From NCBI GenBank assembly GCA_003487005.1, contig DNFG01000192.1:1-30538 (forward strand): a DNA stretch of 30,538 nt, written 5' to 3'. The translations under genes and the position numbers were made by a program. This document shows, piece by piece, positions 8,028-16,390 of this stretch. The notes under the pieces were generated by a model. The model made no database searches, was not told the origin of the DNA, and saw only the letters and a program-made list of their open reading frames with translations. How positions within the stretch are numbered: position 1 is the first letter of the stretch; the number at the start of each line of letters is the position of its first letter. The DNA is from Bryobacterales bacterium. GTDB taxonomy: Bacteria; Acidobacteriota; Terriglobia; Bryobacterales; Bryobacteraceae.

Positions 8028-9065
8028 TTAGTTGAGGAAGTAGGTCCGGTAGAGGGTATCCCTCTGCCGGGGGGTGAAGCCAGCGTCGCGGATGATGCGG
8101 CGGAGTTCCTCTTCGCTGGCCTGGTTGCGGGCGCCGGCGGCCGAGACGACGTTCTCCTCGATCATGATGGAGCCGACGTCGTTCCCACCGAAGCGGAGGC
8201 CGACCTGACAGGTCTTGAGGCCCTGGGTAACCCAGGAGCTTTGGATATTGACAATGTTCTGGAGGAACAGGCGGGAGACGGCGAGGTTTTTGAGGTACTC
8301 GACGCCGGTGGCCTCTTCCTTGACGAAGCGGCCGAGCGAAGTGTTTTCGCGCTGAAAACTCCAGGGGATGAAGGCGGTGAAACCACCGGTGTCTTCCTGG
8401 ATCTGGCGGACGATTTCGAGGTGGGCGACGCGCTGTTCGAGGGTTTCTCCGCATCCGAACATCATGGTGGCGGTGGTCCGGAGGCCGAGTTTATGGGCGG
8501 TGCGATGGACGTCGATCCACTCCTGGGAGGAGCATTTGAGGCGGGAAATGCGATGGCGGACGTCATCGTGGAGGATTTCGGCGCCGCCTCCCGGGATGGA
8601 CTGGAGTCCGGCGTCACGGAGGCGGGCGATGGTGTCTTCGAGGGAGATGGCTGAGACCTGGGCGATGTTCTGGATTTCGGGGGCGGAGAAGCAGTGGAGC
8701 CAGATCTGGTCGCCGAATTTCAGTTTGATGGCGCGGAGGAGGTCTTCATACCACTCGATTTTGAGGTCGGGGTGGAGGCCGCCCTGCATGAGGACGCCGG
8801 TTCCGCCCAGATCGATGGTCTCCTGGATTTTCTCGAAAATGACGTCGTGGCCGTGCACATAGCCTTCCTTATGACCCATCGGGCGGTAGAAGGCACAGAA
8901 AGAGCAGTATTCAGTGCAGAAATTGGTGTAGTTGATGTTGCGATCGATGATGTAGCTGACCACGCCCTCGGGGTGGAACTTGCGGCGGAGGGCATCGGCG
9001 GCCATGCCGATCCCGGTCAGGTCATGGCTGCGGAGGAGGTCAACGGCTTCCTGCGTCGTCATCAT
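8028..9065 (-). CDS. mqnC: Cyclic dehypoxanthinyl futalosine synthase (radical SAM)
   Basis: MqnC cyclises dehypoxanthine futalosine in the futalosine route to menaquinone. The 345-aa product has the radical SAM cluster motif CTEYCSFC (Cys50, Cys54, Cys57), the MQGGLHPDL and SIPGGGAEI stretches typical of the MqnC/MqnE group, and ends with family-type FGGNDVGSIMIEENVV. The start is one of two adjacent ATGs (9063-9065 or 9060-9062), preceded by CGGAGA at a good distance. It overlaps the end of mqnA by 26 bases, so the two genes are surely co-transcribed. MqnC is favoured over MqnE because it is shorter and is paired with mqnA. Confidence 0.93.
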   Translation of the reverse strand: MMTTQEAVDLLRSHDLTGIGMAADALRRKFHPEGVVSYIIDRNINYTNFCTEYCSFCAFYRPMGHKEGYVHGHDVIFEKIQETIDLGGTGVLMQGGLHPDLKIEWYEDLLRAIKLKFGDQIWLHCFSAPEIQNIAQVSAISLEDTIARLRDAGLQSIPGGGAEILHDDVRHRISRLKCSSQEWIDVHRTAHKLGLRTTATMMFGCGETLEQRVAHLEIVRQIQEDTGGFTAFIPWSFQRENTSLGRFVKEEATGVEYLKNLAVSRLFLQNIVNIQSSWVTQGLKTCQVGLRFGGNDVGSIMIEENVVSAAGARNQASEEELRRIIRDAGFTPRQRDTLYRTYFLN

Positions 9066-9870
9066 GGTCGGGGATCTCCGAAGGAACGCAGGATTCGTCC
9101 TGCGAATGGTCGAGTTGGCAGGCGTAGCTGAGATACGCGGCGAGTCCAGCCTGCTCCTCGGGGCCGATCTGGAAATTGATATTGCGGGTCAGGTACTCAT
9201 GGACGAGGGCCTCCGAGAATCCGCGGCGTTCTGCTTCCAGAGGGATGATCTGGTCGAGTTGCGCAAGGCCAAAATGACACGACCCCTGGATCAAATTGAC
9301 CAATTCCTCCCGGATCGCGGAGCGCCGGCCGGCCCAGAGGGCGAAGACCATGGGAAGGCCGGTGAGGGTGGTCCACTCCTCGCCGAGATCGAGGCAGGGC
9401 CACTCAAGTTGAGCAGGATCAACACGTAACGCGGAATCACCGATGAGCAGGGCGGCGTCGGCGTACTCCAACATTCGTACCAGATCGGGTTCGGCTGGAA
9501 AAACCCGCGGTTCGGCCCCATACTTGCGTTGGAGGATGATGCGGGCCAGTTGGACCGAGGTGCGCGAACCGAGGTCGGTGGCCAGGGTCCGGATCCGGTC
9601 GAACGGAGTCCGGGAGACCAGGAGGATGCTGCGAACCGGCCCCCGGCAGGCGATGCCGGCCTCGGGGACGGAGGAGAATCCGTGGCGTTCGATTTCGATG
9701 ACAGGGAGGAGGCCCACTTCAGCGACGCCTTCGACGACGCGTTGAGCGCAGACGGAAGGAACCGCGAAGGAGACGTCAGCGACACCTTGTTGTGGGCCAT
9801 AGAGCATGCCCCAAACCAAGGGAGAGGTGTTGAGGTAGCTGACGGCGCAAACCCGCGGCTTGCCGAGCAT
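9040..9870 (-). CDS. mqnA: Chorismate dehydratase MqnA
   Basis: MqnA turns chorismate into 3-(1-carboxyvinyl)oxybenzoate, the first committed step of futalosine-dependent menaquinone synthesis. The frame contains VCAVSYLNTSPLVWG near the start, SILLVSRTPFDRIRTLATD and ALLIGDSAL, all typical of the periplasmic-binding-protein-like MqnA fold. I choose ATG 9868-9870, which puts the family's first strand right after the start; another ATG 11 codons upstream (9901-9903) is possible, and neither has a good ribosome site. The C-terminal tail is acidic and runs into the mqnC start. mqnB, mqnD and mqnE are not in the window. Confidence 0.9.
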   Translation of the reverse strand: MLGKPRVCAVSYLNTSPLVWGMLYGPQQGVADVSFAVPSVCAQRVVEGVAEVGLLPVIEIERHGFSSVPEAGIACRGPVRSILLVSRTPFDRIRTLATDLGSRTSVQLARIILQRKYGAEPRVFPAEPDLVRMLEYADAALLIGDSALRVDPAQLEWPCLDLGEEWTTLTGLPMVFALWAGRRSAIREELVNLIQGSCHFGLAQLDQIIPLEAERRGFSEALVHEYLTRNINFQIGPEEQAGLAAYLSYACQLDHSQDESCVPSEIPDHDDDAGSR

Positions 9871-10007
9871 GGGAGACAGAGAACTCAAATCAGAGTGTAG
9901 CATTGGAATCAGGAGTGGTGAAACCGGGGTAGGCCGGGGAATTGCGGCTCACCAGAGCGCGTGTTAAGGTGGACACAGGCGGAGGAGGGGGTTGAGGGAC
10001 TAAAACA

Positions 10008-13000
10008 ATGAAAACCAAATACTTGTTGAGCATTGCGGTCATATTGGCCGGACTTGGAGGCGGAGCGGGGGCACAGGTGATTCCGAACCCGATTCCCGAG
10101 CGGGTGATGGGCCGGATGCCCGGGACGCCGTTTGTTTTGCCGGAGGCGAAGAGCACGGGGCCGAATCTGGTGGAAGGCCGGGAGTTGTGGGAGCCGCAGG
10201 GCGTGGCCCTGGACACCTCTCTGGATCCCCCGGCGGTCTATGTTGCGGATACGCGGAATCATCGGGTCCTTGCCTGGAGAGATGCGCAAACGTTCTGGAA
10301 TGGAGCATTTGCCGACCGGGTTTTGGGACAGAGGGACTTGTATTCGACGAATGCGCTGACTCCGACGGCGGCAATGCCGGGCGGATTGACGACGCCGGTC
10401 TCCGTCGCGGTCGACGCGCAGGGCCGGGTGTTCGTGCTGGATGCGGGAAACAACCGGATCGTGGGATTCCGGAGCGCTTTCGCGGAGGAAGCGGCGGGCA
10501 AAGTCGAGGTGATTATCGGTCAGTCGGCACGGCTGGGCCGGTGCGCGAACCAGGATGTGGGTGCGAATAACACCTGCGTGACGGCGGCGAATTCGGCGAG
10601 CGCCCCGACCGCGACGAAGCTGCGGCTGAGCGCGAGCTATCTGGGCGGGACGTTGGGATCCAGCCTGACGATGGATGGGGAAGGGAATCTCTGGGTGGCG
10701 GATGCGGGCAACCACCGGGTGCTGCGGTATGGGGCCGAAGCGGTGAGCGGGGAGAGCAATATCACGGCGGGCGGGTCGATCAGCCCGGTGATTTCGGCGG
10801 ATCTCGTGGTGGGTCAACCGGATTTTACGACGGCGACTCCCAACCTGGGACGCTTGAACACGCCGGCGAATCAGTTGCCGGACCGGGTGAAGAAGGAACT
10901 GGTGCGATTTCCGGCGGCGTTGACGGTGGATGAAGGCGGCAATCTGTATGTAGCGGATGACTTGGGCCGGGTTCTGTACTATCCGGCGCCAGTACATGAC
11001 GGGCAGGTGGCGCAGCGAATTCTCGGGATGGTGGTGGTTCAGCCCGGGGATCCGGCGCCGAACCCGGTGAACGAACTGGCATTCGGCACGCGTCTGGTGA
11101 ATAACATTTACAGCGGGGGACCGAGGGGCCTGTTTTCGATCAGCGGACATCTGTTCGTGGTGGACACCTACAACAGCCGGATCGTGTATTTCGACAAGCC
11201 GGAGAACTGGGCGGGAGAAGCGACTCTGTTTTCGCCGCGGATGATGGGCGTTTGGGGCCAGGATGATCTGTACTCCGGGCTGCCGAATATTCATCCGTTC
11301 CGTGAGCCGACGGCGCGCACGTTCAATAATCCGTCCTCGGCGGTGTTTGCGAACAACGAAGTCTGGGTGGCGGACAGTGTGAACAACCGGGTGCTGGCGT
11401 TCCCGAACCTGCTGGAAGCGGGTCCGGCGGCCGAGGCGCGTGGGGTCCTGGGGCAGGAGGGATTCGAGTTCCGCGCGGCGAACTTCATCCAGGGCAGGGA
11501 GTTTGCTACCGGATCGCTGCGGATCACGGCGGGGACGCAGGTGACGGATCTGCCCATCGCGCCGCACGTGGCGATTGACTACAGTTCGGACCCGCCGCGG
11601 ATGTATGTCGCGGATCCGGGCAACAACCGGGTGCTGGGGTTCCGCGACGCGAGGGCAGTGAAGCCGGGCGACTTCGCGGATGTGGTGATCGGGCAGGTGG
11701 ACTTCTACCGGCGGCTGACCAATTCGCCGTTCAATGACCCGGCGCAGCCGACCGAGTTCGGGCTGCAACTGCCGAGCGCGGTGGCGGTGGACCCGGAAGG
11801 GAACCTGTGGGTGTCGGACATGGGCAACGGCCGCGTATTGCGGTTCCCGCGGCCATTTGATGATCCGGAAAACCGGTGGCAACAGGCCGATCTGGTGATC
11901 GGGCAGCCTTCGACCGACACGCGTCCGAACGCGGATCCGGAACAGAGCCGGCTGCTCCGGCCGATTTCGATGGCGTTCACCGGGCAGGGGCAGTTGCTGG
12001 TGGCCGACGTGATTCACAGCCGGGTCCTGCGGTTCGATCCGCCGTTCTTCAACGGGATGGATGCGTCAGTGGTGATTGGCCAGCAGGACTTCACCTCGGC
12101 GGCGACGGGCAATGGCGCCAGCCAACTGGCGTTGCCCTACTCGATCGCACTGGATTCCGACGACCGTCTCTATGTGGCGGATGCGGGCAACTCGCGGGTG
12201 ATGATCTTCGACCGCGTCAGCGGCCAGGTGAACAACGGACCGGTGGCGCCGCTGCAGATCGGTTCGTTGCGGATCGGCACCAGCAATGTGCAGATTCAGC
12301 CGGTGGCGCTCGCCGTTGATCAGGTGACCGGGCGGATCTGGCTGGTGGATGCCCGAAACAACCGGGTCCGGCGGCTGGCGAACTTCTTCAGTCTTTTCTC
12401 GCAGATTCAGATCACCGAGGAGGTTTCGTTTGCGCCGCTGCTGCCGGTGTCACCCTATCAGATTGCGCTGGCTGCCGGCGGGAATCTGTTGCTGACGGGT
12501 CTGGACAGCAGCATTACGCGGCATGTCCCCGGCATATTCTCGGAGAGCGCATCGGGCCAGCTTCTGTTCGGTTCGACGAACTGGGCCAGTGGATTCTTCT
12601 CGGTGACGCCGGGCGGGATCGCGACGATGCGCGTGCCCGGCGTGGAGTTCAGCGATTCCCTGATCGAGCACACCGGGGCGCAGGCGCCATTCGAGATGAA
12701 CGATCTGGAAGTGCTGGTGAACGGCCGGCCGGCGCCGATGCTGCGGATGAACAACAACGAGATCCGGTTCATTCTGCCGTGGGAGACGCCGACGGAGGCT
12801 GTCGCCGAGTTCCGGGTCCGCCGGATCAGCACGGACGAGACGGTGGCGTATCAGTTCCAGACGGTGGATCCGACGTCGCCGGCGTTTATCACGGTGGGGA
12901 ATTTCACTTGGCGAGGCAGCCCCGCGCGGCAGATACGGGCGAAGAACCAGAACGGCACCGACAACACGGCGACCAGTCCGGCGAGCGTGGGCAGTGAGGT

Positions 13001-13310
13001 GACGTTGTACCTGACCGGCTATGGAATTCTCGAAAATCCACCCGCCGACGGCGTGGCGGAGGAGCGGAACCTGCCGATTGACGGGACACTGGTCGTCGGC
13101 GGACCCGAGCCGCAGGTGCTTTCGACCACGCTGGATCCGGCCGAGCCGGGCGTGTGGCGGCTGCGGATCCGACTCCCGAACAATCTGTTCGGTCTTCCAG
13201 CCGAAGCCTACACGGTGCCGGTGGTGCTGCTGCACCGGAGCCGGGCGAATAACCGCGACCCGCTGACGGGCGCGGCCGCGTATTGGACCACCATCGCGAT
13301 CCGGCAGTAG
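10008..13310 (+). CDS. Secreted NHL-repeat protein with Solibacter-type C-terminal domain
   Basis: This 1100-aa protein has a signal peptide (1-22) and about eleven NHL-type repeats between residues 75 and 790, each with a core like YVADxxNxRVLxF (for example near 77, 141, 229, 314, 452, 532, 601, 721). A second motif of the type VIGQxDF recurs between the cores. NHL repeats form beta-propellers, so two stacked propellers are likely. Residues about 870-1100 resemble the domain catalogued as the Solibacter uncharacterized C-terminal domain, often at the end of large extracellular proteins. A GAGG ribosome site lies about 12 bases upstream. A weak promoter is possible at 9942-9970 (TTGCGG, 17 bases, TAAGGT). 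Ligand and role are unknown. Confidence 0.88.
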   Translation: MKTKYLLSIAVILAGLGGGAGAQVIPNPIPERVMGRMPGTPFVLPEAKSTGPNLVEGRELWEPQGVALDTSLDPPAVYVADTRNHRVLAWRDAQTFWNGAFADRVLGQRDLYSTNALTPTAAMPGGLTTPVSVAVDAQGRVFVLDAGNNRIVGFRSAFAEEAAGKVEVIIGQSARLGRCANQDVGANNTCVTAANSASAPTATKLRLSASYLGGTLGSSLTMDGEGNLWVADAGNHRVLRYGAEAVSGESNITAGGSISPVISADLVVGQPDFTTATPNLGRLNTPANQLPDRVKKELVRFPAALTVDEGGNLYVADDLGRVLYYPAPVHDGQVAQRILGMVVVQPGDPAPNPVNELAFGTRLVNNIYSGGPRGLFSISGHLFVVDTYNSRIVYFDKPENWAGEATLFSPRMMGVWGQDDLYSGLPNIHPFREPTARTFNNPSSAVFANNEVWVADSVNNRVLAFPNLLEAGPAAEARGVLGQEGFEFRAANFIQGREFATGSLRITAGTQVTDLPIAPHVAIDYSSDPPRMYVADPGNNRVLGFRDARAVKPGDFADVVIGQVDFYRRLTNSPFNDPAQPTEFGLQLPSAVAVDPEGNLWVSDMGNGRVLRFPRPFDDPENRWQQADLVIGQPSTDTRPNADPEQSRLLRPISMAFTGQGQLLVADVIHSRVLRFDPPFFNGMDASVVIGQQDFTSAATGNGASQLALPYSIALDSDDRLYVADAGNSRVMIFDRVSGQVNNGPVAPLQIGSLRIGTSNVQIQPVALAVDQVTGRIWLVDARNNRVRRLANFFSLFSQIQITEEVSFAPLLPVSPYQIALAAGGNLLLTGLDSSITRHVPGIFSESASGQLLFGSTNWASGFFSVTPGGIATMRVPGVEFSDSLIEHTGAQAPFEMNDLEVLVNGRPAPMLRMNNNEIRFILPWETPTEAVAEFRVRRISTDETVAYQFQTVDPTSPAFITVGNFTWRGSPARQIRAKNQNGTDNTATSPASVGSEVTLYLTGYGILENPPADGVAEERNLPIDGTLVVGGPEPQVLSTTLDPAEPGVWRLRIRLPNNLFGLPAEAYTVPVVLLHRSRANNRDPLTGAAAYWTTIAIRQ

Positions 13311-13323
13311 CCGGACTGGAGCC

Positions 13324-14151
13324 ATGCCCGGCGTGTCTTTCTCTCTCTGGACATGCCGGGCTTCGTTTGTGACCCGCGCCCCGCTGCGCTTCCCGGCTCA
13401 CGCCGGGAACGCGTTCCGCGGGGCGCTTGGTTTTCGGCTGGACGAGGAGGTTTTCCGGCCGCGCGCCGAGGCGGGGCCCAGCGGGCTGCGGGACCGGCCG
13501 CGGCCGTTCGTGCTGCGGGCAAGTCATCTGGACGGAATGGAGTTGCCGGCTGCGACGCCGTTCGAAGTGGGATTCAATGTGTTCGCCGAACCCGCGGCGG
13601 ATATCCTGCGACACGCCCTGTCCCAATTTGGTCGCGGATCACGGTTCCTGACCGCGCTGGATTTCACCGGATGGGCGGTGGAGGCCGTGCACCTTGATCT
13701 GTCGCCGCGCCCTGCGCCGGAGCGGGTGCGGCTCCGATTCCGGACGCCCCTGGAACTGAAGGGCTGGGCTGGCGCGGGTCTGCCGCCGTTTGCGGTGCTG
13801 GCGGCGAGGCTGCGGGACCGGCTGTCGGCTTTGGGGGCATTTTACGGCGGCGGGGCTCCGGCGCTGGATTACGTGGGCCTGGCGGAGCGGGCGGCGGAGG
13901 TCCGGGTGGAGGCGGGGGAAGTGGAGGCGCGGCAGGTGGAGCGGCGGTCCACACGAACGGGGCAGAGACATTCGCTGGGGGGCGTGACCGGGTGGGCGGA
14001 GTACCGAGGCGAGATGGACGAGTTCGTGCCGCTGCTCGAAGCGGGGTTCTGGACCGGTGTGGGCCGGCACACGGTTTGGGGTCAGGGCTGGATCGAAATG
14101 GTGGAGCCGGGAGCGCCCTCGATGGAGATTTCCGCCGCGCCGGGGACGTGA
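13324..14151 (+). CDS. Stand-alone Cas6-like RAMP protein (CRISPR_Cas6 family)
   Basis: The 275-aa product looks like a Cas6-type RAMP endoribonuclease. Near the N-terminus, APLRFPAHAGNAFRGALG (19-36) matches the family's first ferredoxin-like strand and the LRGA turn. The C-terminal part, with GGVTGWAEYRG (219-229), LLEAGFWTGVGRH (237-249) and WGQGWIEM (252-259), reproduces the second RAMP fold and its glycine-rich loop. Cas6 cuts repeat RNA to make crRNAs, but no CRISPR array or other cas gene is visible here, so the target is unknown. It follows the NHL gene by 13 bases, perhaps by read-through. A GTG at 13369 is an alternative start, but it would remove part of the first strand. Its 3' end overlaps the convergent gene by 70 bases. 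Confidence 0.75.
   Translation: MPGVSFSLWTCRASFVTRAPLRFPAHAGNAFRGALGFRLDEEVFRPRAEAGPSGLRDRPRPFVLRASHLDGMELPAATPFEVGFNVFAEPAADILRHALSQFGRGSRFLTALDFTGWAVEAVHLDLSPRPAPERVRLRFRTPLELKGWAGAGLPPFAVLAARLRDRLSALGAFYGGGAPALDYVGLAERAAEVRVEAGEVEARQVERRSTRTGQRHSLGGVTGWAEYRGEMDEFVPLLEAGFWTGVGRHTVWGQGWIEMVEPGAPSMEISAAPGT
13326..13361 (+). promoter_or_regulatory. 12-bp hairpin at the start of the Cas6-like gene
   Basis: GCCCGGCGTGTC (13326-13337) pairs with GACATGCCGGGC (13350-13361) over 12 bp with one G-T wobble and a pyrimidine-rich 12-base loop. It begins within the ATG of the Cas6-like frame, 15 bases after the NHL gene stop. It could slow or stop transcription after the NHL gene or limit translation of the Cas6-like gene. 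No T-run follows, so a simple intrinsic terminator is unlikely. Confidence 0.5.
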
Positions 14152-16325
14152 AGCTGAAGAAGGCCGGCGGGTCCGGAGCGGCAGTTGGCGGGCGCAATGC
14201 AGTCCGCGCCGGTGACGCGGAGGGGGACGCCGCCGTAATTGACCTCCTCGAAGTCGGTGACGCGGACAAAAATGAGTGGCCCTTCCCGGTAATGGAGGCG
14301 GAGTTCGAGGTCAGCGGGGGAGGCGGCAACCTTGACGCGGGCGAACACCGGGGCGGCATCGCCGGAGCGCGCTTCGCCGATGAGGTCGGCCACGCCGGGG
14401 GAGAGGCCGCGAATGGGGAATTCGAACTCGGCGAGTCCGGTGGGGATCGTGACTTCGGTGGGCGCCTCGAGGTGGCCGTTGGTGGTGTGGACGCCCACGG
14501 CGAGCGGGGCGGCTTCGACGCGGGGGCGGCTGAGACGGACGGTGGTTTCGCCGCCGGCCAGGACGCCGGCCATGGGCCAGGCGGAGAGGCCGAGCGCGCC
14601 ACGGAGGGAGGTATCGGCCCAGGCGCGGCGGTCGCTGATTTCGTGAAAATGGGCCTCGAAGGCGTGGCGGTAGAGGGCCACCTGCTCGATTTCGGCGGCG
14701 GTGGGCCATTGTCCGGCTTCGCTGACGAGGATGAAGGCGAAGCGGAAGCGGTTCTGGGCCACCTGGTGGCTGGGTGCGCGGGGGCCTTCGGCTTCGATCA
14801 GATCCTCGATGTGGACATCGAGGCGGGTCCCATCGAAGCGGATGCCGGTCTGGGGGAGACGGCTGGCGGAGATGGGGGAGGGCCAGACGACGAAGCTGGG
14901 GGGTACCTCCTCAGGAGGGCGGAGGCCCATCAGGTACTGGTCGAGGGGGGAGTAGCGCTCGACGGCGCCCGTGGTCAGAAAGCGGCCGGGGGCGGCTTCA
15001 GGGCCGGCGTCGGCGAGGCGGTTGCCTTCGAGGACGGAGGCTTCGGAGTTGAAACTAAAGGACCAGTGGACCTGTCCGGCGCCGAGCATGGGGCGGGCGG
15101 AAGGGTTGCCGGGGACGCGGATGGAGGCGAGGGCGAGGAAGAGATGGCCGGCTTCGTGGGCGAGCAGGCTGAGCGTGGTGTCGCCGGTCAGACGGCCGCG
15201 GGCGCCCACGGGGGCGTTGGGGTCGGCGGGGTACTGGCTGAGGGGGCCCATGTTGAGGAAGGCCTGGAGCCGGCGGGGGGAGCCGTAAAGCTGGCCGTTT
15301 TCAACGAGGGTGTCGCCGAGGCCGTGGGTGAAGGAGCGGACGGTGACCTGGGTGGCGAGGGCGTTGGAGGCGGGGGCGAGTCCGGCGGTATTGAAGACGA
15401 CGAGGTAATCGAAGCCGTCATCGTGGGATTCGTAAAAGCGCTGGGCGAGGCGGGCGGCGTCGAGGAACGGCGTGGAGGTGAAGGGTTCGGCAACGGTGGC
15501 GTCGAAGCGGTGGCCGTGGGCGTCGAGAAGGGAGGTGACGCGGGTCTGGCCGCCGAGTCCCCCGGGGCTCATTCCGGTGAGATGGCTGGAGGCGGTGATG
15601 TCATGGAAGGCCATCTCCACCGAGCCCGAGGCCTCGATGGTGACTTCGAAAGTCTGGCGGCGGACGAAAAGGCCGCCGCCGAACTCGGGCACGTTCACCC
15701 AGGCGATAGAGACACGGTCTGGTTCGGCGAGGACGCGGACGGATCCGGGCGCGCGGGAGGGGTCGAGGTCGGCGAAGACGGGCGCGATGCGGGGCGGTCC
15801 GGCGACGAGGCGGCCGAGGGTCCGGGCGGAGAATCCGTCGTCGGGGGTCCGGAAGGTGATGTTGCCGTCGGAATGGACGAGTGCGGCGGGGTGGGCGGTG
15901 CCATAGAAGGGGAAGTTGAAGGGGAGGGGGACGGAGCGGTGGTCGTCGTCGCCGAGATCAGCGAGGGGGGCGCCGGCGGCGGCGCGAGGTTCGGCGCGGC
16001 CATGTTCGAAAACGGCGAGGCGGTAGCCGCCGGGCTCCGGGGTGAATCGGAGGGCGAAGCCATTCAGATTGAAACGGTTCGGGGTTGCGATCACACCCGC
16101 CGCGCCGTCCATGACGGCCACGCCGCGGATGTCCTCCGCCCGGCCGCGGGGCTCGGTCGAGGCAAGGTGACGGCCGGGAGCGGTGGCATGCCGGCTTCGT
16201 TCGTGCAGGTAAGCGGCCTCGAGATGGCCCAGTCTGGAGGTGCCGCAGAGTTCCTCGGGAGGCCGCGCCGCTGCCGGCGAAGCGAGAAGGAAGAGTGAAC
16301 CAACCAGCGCCAGATTCCGTATCAT
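14082..16325 (-). CDS. Secreted putative zinc metalloprotease (HEAGH motif)
   Basis: From ATG 16323-16325 the protein has 747 aa and a signal peptide (about 1-21, ending PAAA). The frame is open 61 codons further upstream, but that part lacks a signal-like sequence and runs under the divergent gene. Residues 390-394 are HEAGH in the context LLAHEAGHLFLALAS, a likely zinc-binding HExxH with catalytic Glu391; a third ligand may lie in the NSEASVLEGN segment after it. The N-terminal third contains a stretch (LPFNFPFYGTAHPAA, then HSDGNITF) typical of extracellular sandwich domains, and the C-terminus is beta-rich. Activity is inferred from the motif alone; I do not recognise a named peptidase family. 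Confidence 0.68.
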   Translation of the reverse strand: MIRNLALVGSLFLLASPAAARPPEELCGTSRLGHLEAAYLHERSRHATAPGRHLASTEPRGRAEDIRGVAVMDGAAGVIATPNRFNLNGFALRFTPEPGGYRLAVFEHGRAEPRAAAGAPLADLGDDDHRSVPLPFNFPFYGTAHPAALVHSDGNITFRTPDDGFSARTLGRLVAGPPRIAPVFADLDPSRAPGSVRVLAEPDRVSIAWVNVPEFGGGLFVRRQTFEVTIEASGSVEMAFHDITASSHLTGMSPGGLGGQTRVTSLLDAHGHRFDATVAEPFTSTPFLDAARLAQRFYESHDDGFDYLVVFNTAGLAPASNALATQVTVRSFTHGLGDTLVENGQLYGSPRRLQAFLNMGPLSQYPADPNAPVGARGRLTGDTTLSLLAHEAGHLFLALASIRVPGNPSARPMLGAGQVHWSFSFNSEASVLEGNRLADAGPEAAPGRFLTTGAVERYSPLDQYLMGLRPPEEVPPSFVVWPSPISASRLPQTGIRFDGTRLDVHIEDLIEAEGPRAPSHQVAQNRFRFAFILVSEAGQWPTAAEIEQVALYRHAFEAHFHEISDRRAWADTSLRGALGLSAWPMAGVLAGGETTVRLSRPRVEAAPLAVGVHTTNGHLEAPTEVTIPTGLAEFEFPIRGLSPGVADLIGEARSGDAAPVFARVKVAASPADLELRLHYREGPLIFVRVTDFEEVNYGGVPLRVTGADCIAPANCRSGPAGLLQLHVPGAAEISIEGAPGSTISIQP

Positions 16326-16390
16326 TTGTTTCGGAGGCGCCACGGGCGTCCCTCCTGTCAGCATAGCGATCTGAATCGAGAGGAACCACA

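Noticed and set aside
9909..12017. A 702-codon open frame on the minus strand, opposite the NHL-repeat gene
   Set aside because: The translation is Arg/His/Pro-rich and repetitive only because it mirrors the NHL repeats; the plus strand has the ribosome site, the signal peptide and the repeats.
12000..16000. A CRISPR array near the Cas6-like gene
   Set aside because: Read on both strands, there are no direct repeats of 25-40 bases at regular spacing here or elsewhere in the window.
13992..16298. A 768-codon open frame on the plus strand, opposite the secreted HEAGH protein gene
   Set aside because: Its translation is low-complexity Gly/Glu/Ala sequence without motifs, while the minus strand has a signal peptide and a metalloprotease motif. 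It is a by-product of high GC content.
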